Assembly: GCF_947623445.1 (NCBI RefSeq)
Contig: NC_135245.1
Coordinates: 17,677,501-17,741,500 of the forward strand
DNA: 64,000 bases
Source: Clavelina lepadiformis
Taxonomy: Eukaryota; Chordata; Ascidiacea; Aplousobranchia; Clavelinidae
Direction of reading: 5' to 3'
In this document: positions 51,583 to 64,000 of the stretch, one piece after another
Layout of the letters: each line of letters opens with the position of its first letter
Numbering within the stretch: the stretch's first letter is position 1
Notes under the pieces: generated by a model
What the model was told of the DNA's origin: nothing
The model's database searches: none
What the model saw: only the letters and a program-made list of their open reading frames with translations
Translations under genes and position numbers: made by a program

Positions 51583-53517
51583 CCCATTTCTGGCCTTCAT
51601 CTTGTAAATCTATGGTAAGTTTTCTCTAGCTCGCGTTCCATATTACCTACAAACAAAACAGAAATGAATACGATCACTACTATCATATAAAAAACGGCTG
51701 CTGTGTCACTAATGAAGCATCAATGTCGGTAAAATACAGACTTTCTGGTAGAACAATTTGTACTGTACCTGGTGGAACACCGAACGGAAAAAATCATGTT
51801 ATTTTGAAGCCTTGCTGGATTTACGATTTGTTTCCTTACTTTTGAAACCGAAGGTTATTATCTTTTTCTGCGAGGTCATATTTTCATCCAGAACACTAAT
51901 CACCTGTATTACAGGCTGAGTTGGTTGATTAGATTTCTTCTGAAACGGCATAGTAGTGCATAAACGTACGTTTAAATTTTAACCAATAAATGCGGTTTAT
52001 AGGTTTACGTATCAGCCAAGTCTCTCCTGCAAATTGATTCCTCCCATTTATTATCTGCTCGGTTTTTATCATATCAGTAGGTGTGTCTTGTCTACATTAG
52101 TGCTAGACGTCGTCTTCCGTCGACCTTCCTGCGAGCGCTCCAAAGATAATCTGGCGACTGATAACGCATAAAATCGATTTTGTTTGAGATTCTGGTGGAG
52201 TATTATGTAATTATAATCTTGTTTCAGCCTTCATGCGCTTTATCATGTAGCACAAAACTCATAGCTTTTCATTGGGACTAAATTACCTGTCGCTAGTCCA
52301 GGATTTTAACCTTATGACGGTGTTTTACCAAGTAAGGATATCTGTGTGCCAGACGCCATCTAACGGTGATTGCAAATTTCCTCTGTTGAACAAACGTTTG
52401 AGCTATTTTGGATAAAGATGCCAAATCTTCCGTACAAGTTTCGCTTTCAGTTGGTATGTTCTACTGCAAACATCTTCCACCTTAGACAGCTGGATTAAAA
52501 ATGTCCCCTATAAGAGCGAAACGAATGTACATTTAGAAATACAAAGATCAGATGGATGGTTGCAACCACTAAACCGGATCAGCTGTGACGGTAGGAGGAG
52601 TTTTACTTGACAGTGCTTGACTTGGCTATACGTTCGATAAGTTTCACATAGGTTCCTATATCTCTATAGTTGTGATGCATTTTATCACTTATTAACCCGA
52701 GAAAGCTTTCCTTAACTTCGTGTCGTATCGTTTATTTATAGCCATTGACCGTGGGAACAAATAATATGATGCTAAACTCGTTGTAGACCGTTCAGACAAT
52801 CAATAACTCCAAATACATTGAAACTTTACATCTCGTGGCGTTCCTTGATGACAAGCCAAGAATTTTAATTTTGCAAGTAAAGTGTGGCACATATGGTAAA
52901 CACAAGCGATTATTTTAGCGAAAGTTGTTCAAGTAAGCAATTGTTAAAAATAAGTGAAAGAGTCAGAATAAAGCTATTTTTAGTTAGCTGAGGTTAAATA
53001 TCGAAGTTAAAGTTAGATTACAGAAGACAAATTTGGGTAAGTTTTCGCAGTTTCGGTCTTTAAATGTAAATTTCAATTTAGGTTTTGAGAGAATGTAGAA
53101 AAGTAGACTAACTTCAAATGCACAATGTTTTTTGTTGATATGGTAGTGACAGCAAAACACAATGAGGATATGTAAGTTATAGTATCATAAAATATGACCA
53201 AACAAAAGAACACGCATTGTCTATTTAATTTTCTTGTTTTGGTTAGATTGTTAGAACGAATCGGGCATTAGCATTAGCGGGGCATGTTAGAACGACAATT
53301 AAGATGAGCAGCTACAGTGTCCAGTGTACGGCAAAAATCACTGTTGGAAGTTAATTTTAATTTAGACGTGTTGTTTACTCGACACGATTATTTGTAATGT
53401 AGATTGTTTATTTGTAGTTACGTGCCACTGATATTGTGCCAATTAGCATTCTTGGTTGTAATTAATTAGTAACTGCTTGATAGTCCGTTTGTCTGATTCC
53501 GGAAATATGCATGTTCG
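51583..53517. other. No gene seen
   Basis: About 1.9 kb of AT-rich DNA with no recognised exon, repeat partner or regulatory feature. Confidence 0.4.
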
Positions 53518-53521
53518 TTAA

Positions 53522-54800
53522 CACTAGAATGCGTCAATTGACGCATTTTCAACCTAAGTGCATCTATAACTTTTAAGTGATGCATCGCATAACCGTGATA
53601 TTTCCTGACTTTTCCTACATTAGTGTTAGGTAACTAACCCATGAATATGAAGTTTTTATTTTACCGGTAGAGATAATTAACGTGGTCACTACCTAGAAGG
53701 ACGGGGTGCGTCAATTGACGCATTGTTACTTCACAGTACAAAAACCAGTTTTCTTTCTGCTGATAATTACAGGTTTATCGAATTAGGTCACAGCTGCCAA
53801 CACAGAGGTGTGACAAACGTGTCGACAAACTATGCAAGTCGACTTTTCCGCAAAACAGAGTAGTTTCGTCACAAGCGCAGCCTATCGGAATTTTTGAAGT
53901 TTATCGAAGCGTAAGTGTAGTAAGAGTTTCTTAGTTAGATAAATTAGATAAATTCGTCGGCTTGGTGGTTGCTCGTGGCGTGATAGGAGGGCGCAACTTC
54001 CCTGTGAAGAGTTTGTGGGGGAGGTCGTGGGGATGTCCGATGTTTTCCCAAACCATGGCAAGAGACAGGTTTCTGGAGCTCATACGATACCTTCGCTTCG
54101 ATCTGAAGACGGAAAGGCGTAGGAATCTATTGCATGATAAATTTGCACTCGCTTCACAACTTTGGAACAGTTTTATATCAAACTGCCAAAAAGCTTTCAT
54201 TCCACAGTGGAAGATAACTGTGGATGAGCAACTATTGCCGTGTAAGGCACGCTGCAAGTTCATCCAATATATGGCCCATAAGCCAGACAAGTTTGGTCTA
54301 AAGTTCTGGCTGGCAGTTGACGTTGAAAACAAATATTTATTCAACGGTTTTCCTTACGTTGGAAAAGATGACGCAAGGAGCCCCCACGTGAGTGTGCCCA
54401 CCGACGTTGTACTGAAACTCATGGCTCCGCTTTTTCAAGGAGGTTACAACGTCACTTGCGATAATTTTTTCACCTCACTTGACCTGGCGTTGCGACTTGC
54501 GGAAAAGAAGTGCAGCCTCGTAGGGACAACGCGCCAGAACAGGAGAGAAGTCCCGGAAGAGTGCAAGAAGAAAAAGGAGTTGCGTGAAACAGAAGTGTTT
54601 AGGCACGACGGCTTGTATTTTCAATGCGATTGCTTTTGTTAATTAAAATGCACAAAGCGGACATGCGATAGAAGTAGTTTTTTCGGAGCAACAGCACACT
54701 TTTCTGTACAAAAAACGTTAGATTTGCGCCGTTTTGACCTTTTGCGTCAATTGACGCACTCCGTCCTTCTAGGTATACTAAAATTGCCGTCCTTCTAGTG
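53522..54800 (+). mobile_element. piggyBac element, internally deleted
   Basis: Begins CACTAGAA and ends TTCTAGTG, an 8-bp inverted repeat, bordered by TTAA at 53518-53521 and 54801-54804, the piggyBac target. At 1.28 kb it is about half an autonomous element. The 16-bp palindrome TGCGTCAATTGACGCA occurs near both ends and again inside the left end; a CCTAGAAGGACGG motif near 53692 is mirrored at the right by CCGTCCTTCTAGG and again by CCGTCCTTCTAGTG. Confidence 0.95.
53962..54642 (+). pseudogene. Truncated piggyBac transposase
   Basis: Frame of 226 residues matching the middle of a DDE_Tnp_1_7 (piggyBac) transposase: SQTMARDRFLELIRYLRFD, then ITVDEQLLPCKAR with the first catalytic Asp (about residue 88), then MAHKPDKFGLKFWLAVD, then YNVTCDNFFTS with the second Asp (about residue 167), then LVGTTRQNRREVP. 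The part with the third catalytic Asp and the C-terminal cysteine-rich DNA-binding domain is deleted, as is the N-terminus. The usual length is about 550-600 residues. It is inactive, though an intact helper could still mobilise the element by its ends. Confidence 0.92.
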
Positions 54801-54804
54801 TTAA

Positions 54805-57800
54805 CAACTGATAGACTAGTTAAGCATCGCAGTACGATAACCAAAATGATGGTCTTCTTGAATATAGTCATATCGTTGGCTAACAAAGAAGCGATTACTG
54901 CTTTCAGAACACTTGTCAGCGATAAATTCGATATCACTGCAGAAACTAGACTGAACATGGAGAGCGCATTGTGCGTTGTTGTAACTGTTGACGTAATTCG
55001 GAAGTAAATAGAAAGGTGGGTCGCATATAACAACCAAGTCCAAAATATACTACAGCGTTCGTTGATAAATATACCAAATAGAACATTAATAGCATATCAA
55101 TATCGTCAGATCTGCACAAGAATTCCGTGGGAATAAGGGCTAATAATGACAATTAGCACAATATATCAAAAAATAATTGGCGGCCGCTAGTTAACCGGAA
55201 AAATATCGTGCGTTCGAAGCTATTTTTCACAGTTTCTTGTTAACCTAATTTAAATGCTGTAACATAGTAACTTAAACCTGACCTAAATCTACCTTCCAAT
55301 ATCAATCCAACTTCAAATAAATCTTAACCAGGTAAAATCAACTTTTCGCATATCCAGTCGCCTAACCTAACCGCCTATCTTTAACAGTAGGCTGCGTGGC
55401 CTACTTACGGTGAAACAATTAGTGCGTTAAGTCTTAGCACCCCATTCGTTAAGGATTAGCCCATAGGAAAGGGAAAAAGGAATGCACGGATTACCCATTC
55501 GTATGGGCTAAAATGAATATTTCCATCTCTTAAAATAATTGTTGTAAGGCTAATCGTGTTCGAATGAGGTAATCCATTTGGGCACGTCACATTGCTGGTA
55601 GCTGTGTAGAAAACAGACAGCATACGTGAATTTACAGTGACTTCATTGCATCTACAGTGTAATAAATAGTGTCATCCCGCATATAAGCTAGGTTGCTTGG
55701 CCTACATAGACCTAAAACAATTGGCGGTAGTTGAAATACAGGACCCTGTATTGGCCTATAGCCTACATAATGTCCTTTGTAATGAAATGACTTATGCCTA
55801 CAGATTATATAGGTATATATAGTCTAGGCCTATATAGTCAAGGCCTATAGTACAGGCTACCAGTATTCCAGTTTTGCACCGACACACTAAAATGTTTGCA
55901 AGAAGGCCTGTAACTAACTTTGAAACACACTTCAGTAGAATATTAAATATTGCATCTATCATGATGATTGTCAGCTAGTGGTGGTAAGCATCCCGGACTG
56001 CTGAGTAATTGAGTTTGCAGCTTTTGTCCCCATCATTAAGTATGAACATTCACCGAAAGCTGTCAAGCCCAATATGCGACATTAACGTTTATGAAAAACA
56101 ATATTGGGTGCTTCCGTGCCTAACTTTGCAATTTGGGTGACATCTATCTCACCGACTGCCAGTTACCCATTGTGGAATGCGTGGCAACTACACAATCAAG
56201 GTTTTTGAAGACTATCCTTGCTGCACCTGAATATTTCACATGTAGACACTACCTCTTGCAAACACAGGCCACAGTTTCTAGATTTTGCCAACCAAATTGC
56301 AAAGTGCACCCCACCCCACCCCTACTCATCCTCCACCTAGTCATTCTAGTTTCAGCCATCTTGCACTTCTAAGATCTCGTTGAAAGGTGCAATGATTTTC
56401 AGTGTGGTCAGATTCTAAATTCAGAAAAAAACTACAACCGTACATGCCTAGTCGGTTACAGCTTACGCTATTTGTATTTTGCTAGTCTACTTCAGCAGCC
56501 GGCGGCTCTTGAAATAAATACTTATTTCACTAGGTGCCAGTTGCCGAAGTAAGAAAATACAAATATGAAAAATGGCAGTTTGGCTAGTCTGTCACGTGGA
56601 AGGTTTGCTTCTCAGTATTTACGGTTCACAGTTGGGTAGTTGTGAATATAACATTGATTGCATGCATTGTAATTTTTCAACTTAACGGTTACAGCGTTAG
56701 ACAGAATAATCAACTTTTTCGTTACAGAATCACAACCTTTATCTTTGCGCAGCGTGACTAGAGTTTAGTAACTGAACTTGTTTTTGTCTAAGTTTCAACT
56801 TTTTTATTTGAATTTCTTATATTGTATTTCTCGAATTTGAAACTGTAGAGTGAATTTGAAATAGCTAACTACGAGCGGTAGCAAGCTGAGCCAGATGCTT
56901 TAACTGCTACATCTTTGAGCTGGCATTTTGTGCAGGAGCTAATTTATAAGTACTAACTGTTTGAAAATCAAGGTCTTCCACACATACAGACTTTTGTTAC
57001 CGGCACAGGATTTCAAGGGCTAGATTAAACATCATGAGTCAGCAGGTTGAGCTCCTGTGAGTCTTGCAAAGTTCATTCTCAAGGCCCTGTGTACCCAATT
57101 GTAATGAAATGAACCTTGTAAATATTTGCTGGTTACCGTAGTAGAAAGTGTGGTGTAAGTCTTAACTTACCTTAAATTGCTTAAATTTAATTTAAAATGT
57201 TAGAATTCCATGTTACTTACTTCATAAGCAGATAAAATTTTACTCAATTTTTATTATATATTGTTGGTCTACATGAGCAGATCTTAACCAATGGGCTATT
57301 ACTAACCTATGCAATCCTTTTATGAACAGAAATTATTTTCACGAAAAAGTTTTCTTGTTTATGAGTATATATTGTAGGCTACTGCCACTGGCTAAACAGA
57401 CCCAAAAAGATGTGGATGACTCACATCTCACTGATTAGAACTTTCAAGTATTAAATATATTGCTGAGCTATGTATACCTTGTGTTTGTGGCATATATCAT
57501 ATCAAATTGTCTGGGCAAGCAAGTCGCTGCAATGGTATGCAGGTATCATAAACAATAGACTACACTATGGTATGTACCTCCATGTTAATGCCTTGTTTAT
57601 TCGTATCACCGGTAAGTTTGGTAATTTATACATACAGTACTTGAAAAACTCGCTAATATAGTTACATTAAATAATAATTATAATCTGCAACACTGTATTG
57701 TAAATTATGAATCATGACATAGGATCATAATTTTTTCTTAACTGAGACGGCTATTGAGACCAGGTATTCTCAACTTTTGTGCAATCATATGCAGTATATT

Positions 57801-58055
57801 TTATATATACATTTAAATGTATTCTTTTTAGCTTTATTTTCAGATATAGGCTTCCCAGCTGATTCAAATTACACTACAAAATCTAACTGAGTTAGTAGTG
57901 ATCTAACTTTGAAATGAATATTGCACACTCTTACATAACCCCTCCCTCTTTGTAGGATTGAATTTATTGTTGTTATTGTTAGACAAAAATATCTATAGGA
58001 CAAAAATTTGCCTGTATGTTTACTGCAAATGGAAACTTGACCTAGGTGTCAAGAA
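54805..58055. other. No gene seen
   Basis: AT-rich DNA with repeated TAGGCCTA-type words near 55700-55870 but no recognised exon. The last part should contain the 5' flank of the KDZ transposase gene. Confidence 0.4.
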
Positions 58056-61000
58056 ATGGGAAAATTAAAAGGAGTAAGTACGTTTACTATATTTTACTAT
58101 GTTTTTTACGTTTTTTATCTAACGTCTGTTTAAATGGGATAGCTAATAAGATAGTAATTAGTTTCTTTTCATACCAATTTCAAGCATTGATACCAAGAAT
58201 TTGTTAATCTAAATCAGGGTAGTCCTGTTATTTTTTCTGCATGGGGCAGCAATAATAGTGGTTAGAGTAATGAATATATTGATATATCTTTTCCATTGCA
58301 TAGGGAATTACAAAAGCTAAGTTTCGATATTGGGTAAAAGAACCCAAAAAAAGAAAACGACCCGTTTCCCTCTTTGGCAAAACATTTGGTCCAGCGTTGA
58401 AACCCAATGCAAACAGTCACATAGTTACAAGAGGTTTTGTGGAAGGTGATCTAACTGCTACAAATCCTGAAATACCAAGCACTAATAATGTTAACAGTTC
58501 TTGTGGAGGTGAATGAAAGAAATAATATAAGGAGATTTACAATATATTTCACATTTTTATGCTATATTTTTTCTGAAAATAATCACTTAACATTCATATT
58601 GAATACTGCATTTTAATTTTCATGTTATCACAGAGTTGGAAGAAAATTTAAATTACAAAATCAGAAGAGAGAAGCTGTCTTCAGATTGGCGATTAGTTGA
58701 AGAAAAGTTGTTTAAGTTGTCCATAACCCTCTATTCTCCTGAGCGACGCACTTGCTGTGTATGCTTTGAAGAAGTTGCCAACATAATTTGTTGTGGAGAT
58801 TGTGGGCCAAATGTATATTACTGTCGTTAGTGCTGGGATAACTGTCATTCTTTTGTTTGGTATCATTTGCCAGACATATGGATGGTAATTAATAATTATA
58901 TACAAATATCTTTATTTTTGTAAAGGTTATTCACAAAAAGACCACTCATTTATCTGGATATAAAAGGCCATTAATGTTTGTAAACATTTTAGTGCTGTAG
59001 GCAGTCTTAAGAAATGTTTATTAATTTGTCTGTTGATAATCAACAATAATTATTTCAAATGTATATATATAATAAGTTAAATACATTCGTCTACATAAAA
59101 TAATTTATCATACCTTTAGTTAATTATCACAAGAAAAAGTTGTCCCTGGCAGAATATTAGAGGAAAAGAAACAGTAGCTTACATTTCTTTAAACTGGTCT
59201 AGACAACAATGTCATAGTTGCTTTTTGTGCAGTAGAATGTAAAAACTGTTTGGGTTAATACTGTAAACCAAATATCTTTGCAATTATTCCTACATTTTTA
59301 CCGGAATGTATCGAATAATGTTGAACTTAGATCTCTGTTTACAATATTGTTGAAAACATTTTCACAGCTGAGAAATACAAAATGTGTCAAAAATGTATCT
59401 GAAGTATAAAAAGTAAAAGACAATACTGGTGCCATATGTATGACACATTTTATTTCATGGCCTTCAAAAGATTCCCCTCCAACACATTTTTCAAAGCCCT
59501 TCCATTATACCACTACTACTTACTAATAACACTTTTTTAAATGCTCAAACATCTCCAGGTCTCTGCCACATCAGTAATAGCAAGACTGGCAGCTGGAGAA
59601 TGATGTTTGTGCTTGTTCTTTTTTTAGCTGTAAGTTGTTTCAAATCGCTCAATGTCATCAATTATCAATGATAGGCAGTTATTCAGACAAATCTGGAACA
59701 AAAAAATCTGTGCAACAAAGTGAAGCATCCAGGCATGATGAAATTATAGAATTAAAGTGGTGAAGGAGATTTTAAGTTAAGCATATATTTAGGGAAAACG
59801 TGTTGCAGTTCTTCGTTAAAGTTTAGCTGCTTCTGCTCACAATGTATTACAGAAGACAGTTGGAGTAAGATAAGGTTGTAAATGAAATTTTGAGACAGCC
59901 TAGATATTTCAGTGTAGAAGCCATGTTACACGAAACCAAAAAAAATGTGTTGTTGTGGTATTTGACCACATAGGAAAACAAAATTAAGCGGTAAGCTTCT
60001 ACCCATGTTAAAATCATTGATTAAAATAGACTTAATTTTTTTATAGAACTATTCCTGTATTTCTTGTGTATGTACCAATATCACTTAGTTAAAATATCCA
60101 AACATTCTCTTGCAATTTTAGTCAACATATTACTTGTAACACATTGTTAATGGTATTATTTACACTTTACAGGGTAACGTGTTTTGCAAAATGGTCACTC
60201 CGGTACGACTTTTGAAGAGATTTGATGGTCATGAATGTCAGTCAGGTTACACTCGACACATTACAGTGGTTGATTACAAAGGTATAATTTTTTTTATTCC
60301 TTTACATTTATTATAAATCATCTCTGCCATTCTTTCATCCATTGTTTTCTTGTTCATTGGCAAAGTTTGCATTTTAGGTTTTGAAAATGTGCTTTCTGTA
60401 CAATTTTACTATTGTGAGAGTGAGACTGAAACTCTGTTAAGATTAAATCTGTGGACCTGTTCGCCCAAAAAGCCTAAACTAGCAGTATCCATTGACCTAT
60501 TGGAATACTTTCGAGCCTTGTGTCTCAAAAAACATCTTTCCACTGAAGGATTTTGCCATGCTCTTGAAAATAGAATTTTGCGAGTACCTGGATATACAGC
60601 AGGGGTTAGCACTTTTTAGTGTTTTGTATTTCTTAGAAAATCCGAAACAACCTGTGGATGTTTCTTGTTTTTTTTTTGTTTTAGGTAAAGTCTTTGTCAA
60701 GAGTTTTGCTACAAGAAGTGGTTGAGGCATATAGACACCATGTCTATAAGCTGCAACATCTGCATGGTTTGGTCTCTTCTGATGATATACAGTAGATACG
60801 GGTACCCTGTGTCCAGCATGTGAAGGGGTAAAGCTAAGAAGTGTGATTGAAAGTTCCCAGGCCTCTGTGATCGAGTGTAAATGCTTGGCTTTAACTGCGT
60901 TTTGTTGGTAGAATCCTGAAGGTATGCGGACATATTGCTTAGATGCAAATTTTGGTTTGGTGAGAAGAATTTTGTCCGGGAGTAAAAGCTGTGATCCTCA

Positions 61001-64000
61001 CCACAAACAATCTTTTTTTTTAAACCAAAACGAAGTCGACAGCTTTGTAGACACCTATGATGAAAACAAATATGGCTCGGCTGTAAGTTATTTCTTAACA
61101 GTATGTACCAAAATGCATTAAAAATATTAAATCAAGTACATAACTTCAACAATTGATTTCCAATCATATTGTTATGGTCCTATTATACATTTCAAGGAAT
61201 TTCATGCATATTTATAAGAATAAATTCTGCATACTTATGCATTAATTAAAATCATTATTTTCAGTCCAAAATTTGCAATGACTTTCAAGCAGGCAGCATC
61301 ATTACATCGAAATCTAAAAGCAGTAAACTGGCTATCAAAGGTGTATTTGGTGTTTGTTGTAAACATGAGTTTCCGACAATGTTTTTTGACTTAAAACATG
61401 GTGAAAGGTAAAGTGTACATTCTTGCTTTAGTTGTTTTGTGGAAGGTGTATTACTACGGTATATGTAGTATTTGTGTATTAGTATTTGTAAACAATGTTT
61501 TTAAAACTGATTCTGTTGCAGGCTAGCATATGCAGTTTTAGCTATTGAAAAACTTCTGGAAAGAAATGAAAATAAAATAAGAGTTTTCTATGACATAGCT
61601 TGCAAACTGAAAGGTCATCTTCAGGTATACCTTTAAGAATTTACACATGATATTGTGTTAGTATGGCAACATTGATATACGTTTAAATTATAGGTATACA
61701 ACCCATTTTTCGAAACATATTTTATTTGTAAGCAATCTACTCCTGGGTCATTGATTGCATGTCATTAGTGTTCTTAATGTTAGTGCATACTGCAAACGAT
61801 GCTGTATGTGCAAGTTAGTTAATCATTTTTGCTTACATAAAATATTGCATTTATGTTTAAATAATAATTAAGATTTTGTGATTTTCTTTCTGGATTCCAG
61901 TATGATTTCATTATTTAGGTCCGAAAAATCTTTGCAATTCTTAATAAAATAGCATTTGCAGTACCTGTTTTTCATTCATATGGCCATATTTTCTCTTGTC
62001 AGGTAAACATGATATTTTATACCTATATATTGTACAACTGTTAGGTCAAAGTCTTTTAGTTTTATTACACTGAGCACAAGAAATTCACCGAAAATATTAA
62101 GGTCTAATTTTGAAAAACTTGTTGTCTGTATGACAAAATCTTTATATAATGATGTATTCAAGTGTAATGAGATAATTATCTCTCAGTTTTTTTGTTCTGT
62201 TTAAAATTTAGAAACAATTCAACCCGAGGTTCCTGGATGGGTTTGGACTTACGGATGGTGAAACTGTGGAGCGATTATGGGCATACCTTCGTGGATTTAA
62301 CAAAATCTCAAAAGAGATGAAACCGGAACATCGTACTGATTTGCTTACCGGTGGCTTGATTCATTATGGGCGCAAGATCAAAAAAAATTTGGGTAAGCCT
62401 TGTTTGTGATTTGGTCCAGATTGACTTAAGATATCTTCACACAATTAAGTAAACTTGCATGATTTAGGTTTTCTTTTTCTTCAGCTTTCAAACATGCACT
62501 AAATAACTAAAATAAATATGACAAGCTTTAAGCTCTGTTTCAAAGGTTGTACATTGATGAACAAGCTGAAGAGAGCTAGCTGCAAAATGGAATTGGCCAA
62601 GAGTGAATTAGAAGCTATGGCAGCTTCTTACCCTGGTGGTATGTATGGTTATGTGTCTTTGTATATTTGTATTTGTATCATCTATTTGAATTATTATATT
62701 CCTTGTTATTTATTTTCAGAAATGAGAGTATAACATTATACAATAAACCTTACAGGAACATTAACACAACATCAAGTAAAAGCAATAGCTCTGCAACCAG
62801 AGCCGTGTTCTTCTGCAGAAATGGCATCTTTTTCTTGGGTAGAAGAATACTCACTTAAACTTCAAGAATACTATTGGTTGAAGTGAGTTGACTAAATGTT
62901 TTCTGAATGATACATTTTTCAATACAATTTTGTGGTGTATAAAATTCATGTTAGTTACTGTTTGTGGGTTGTATTGCAAAAGTAAAAATTGCGAAACTGT
63001 TGAACATACAAATTTAAGTACTGAATCCTTTAGGAATAGAATTTTGTATAATTGTATAGGAAACTATATAATTTTGTTAATTTGTAGAGAAGAAGTTGAA
63101 GATTTGACAAAGGAAATAACGTCTGAAATACTTTCTGGAAAAGTTGACCAAATTGCTAAGTAAGCTGAAGGACATATCAATGTTAAATTGAGTTACTACA
63201 ATAATTCCCCAGACATAAACGAATATTGTTACTTCCCACTGCTGCAACATCAAAAACCATTAGAAAAGCTTATAAAACAGTAACAACAGTGTATCCACCC
63301 AATTTACTGTGATAAAGTTAAAACCCACACAATGATGGTGAAAATACAGTATATGGGAGTTCAATTGCCAAGAGTATTGTTTGCCAGGACATGATATATG
63401 CTTTCTTCATCGATGTATTGCATGTTCTTCTATTTTACATATTGTATGCGTTGTTTTGTAGACTTGACAGTCATCTCTCCAAAGTTGAAGTAGAAAACGG
63501 CATATTGATTCGTTGGGATGTAAAAGATGATATGATGCTTAAATATTTGTCAAGTGCTGTGAAGAAAAAAAGAGCAGAAATTTTGGAGAACATTTATAAA
63601 TTAAATATCGAAAAAATTTTTTATCTACTTTGATTCAAAAATACCCAGGTAATTTGTGCATGCACTATGCATGGGGTTACATTATCGATAAAGCTACCGT
63701 TCTGTTATTTTCAAGTTTGTACATGATGATTTTTCAGCTGGTCAAACAATTGTTCAACGACTAGTGCGAAGCATCAGGAAGGTTAACAACAACATTCGTC
63801 ATCAGATTACTATGTATATTAAATACCAGAATGTTCCACAAAATGAAATGAAAAGCATAACTTTTGAGATGGTTGTCGGGTCTGGACCAGTTCAAAACGT
63901 ACCTGGTTTTATTGAAAAAAAAAATCAAGGAACAACATTGCATTCGGGAAAGGTGCAAAGAAGAAATGTTTCATTTAAAAGAAGATATGACAAGTGTGAT
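58056..64000 (+). pseudogene. KDZ (Kyakuja-Dileera-Zisupton) transposase, many introns
   Basis: At least 16 exons, running off the right edge: 58056-58073, 58304-58508, 58634-58884, 60173-60281, 60378-60604, 60685-60827, 60912-61082, 61265-61407, 61522-61624, 61919-62002, 62212-62392, 62546-62638, 62756-62882, 63088-63159, 63462 to about 63647, and 63739 onward. Nearly all junctions agree in phase. The N-terminal part has a Cys-rich finger (CCVCFEEVANIICCGDCGPNVYYC) of the type that precedes KDZ domains. The core has LVVDYK-like entry, TCSPKKPKLAVSIDLLEYF, CLDANFGLVRRI, GVFGVCCKHEF, FYDIACKLKGHL, HSYGHIFSC and NPRFLDGFGLTDGETVERLW, all KDZ hallmarks. Damage: an in-frame TAG at 58828-58830 inside the finger, a frame break near 60793 just before CPACEG, and another near 63625. 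The gene is therefore probably dead unless sequence errors or readthrough explain these. Confidence 0.88.

Noticed and set aside
54599..55152. Overlapping minus-strand frames right of the piggyBac element
   Set aside because: They cross the element border, lack family matches and disagree in frame.

Overview
The window is eukaryotic animal DNA: AT-rich, with genes split into many short exons bounded by GT-AG introns, and densely peppered with DNA transposons. The mix of families (an MZB1-like canopy protein, HPD, SLC17 and SLC46 carriers, a C-type lectin, hAT/piggyBac/KDZ elements) and the modest intron sizes suggest an invertebrate deuterostome, most plausibly a tunicate (ascidian) such as Ciona. 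That assignment is inference; no species marker was read directly.

Layout. 1-1.4 kb: a dispersed repeat and the 5' part of a C-type lectin gene (minus) running off the left edge. 1.8-2.3 kb: a nearly perfect 257-bp tandem duplication. 4.3-7.1 kb: a complete but decayed hAT element with an exact 8-bp target duplication. 8.0-11.4 kb: a complete nine-exon SLC17/sialin-type transporter (plus) with two nested non-autonomous transposons in one intron. 12.0-15.0 kb: an unreported-looking HPD pseudogene (plus), broken by a minisatellite and a second hAT element. 15.2-16.3 kb: a single-exon Cys/His-containing protein, probably transposon-related (minus). 16-22 kb: repeats, with one possible small terminal exon. 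22.5-27.1 kb: an intact 11-exon HPD gene (minus). 29.4-30.4 kb: a three-exon MZB1-like ER protein gene (plus). 31.2-43.5 kb: three tandem SLC46-type transporter genes (minus), each with seven exons in identical phases. 43.5-53.5 kb: gene-poor DNA with second copies of several repeats. 53.5-54.8 kb: a deleted piggyBac element with nested subterminal palindromes. 58.1 kb to the right edge: a very intron-rich KDZ (Kyakuja-Dileera-Zisupton) transposase gene with a premature stop and frameshifts.

Gene models were built by hand from conserved peptides and splice sites. For SLC17, HPD, MZB1 and the three SLC46 genes every exon joins in phase and the summed CDS is an exact multiple of three, which is the main reason for confidence. 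No tRNA, rRNA or CRISPR array was seen. The host genes do not form one pathway: HPD is tyrosine catabolism, MZB1 is ER protein folding, and SLC17/SLC46 are proton- or ion-coupled solute carriers.
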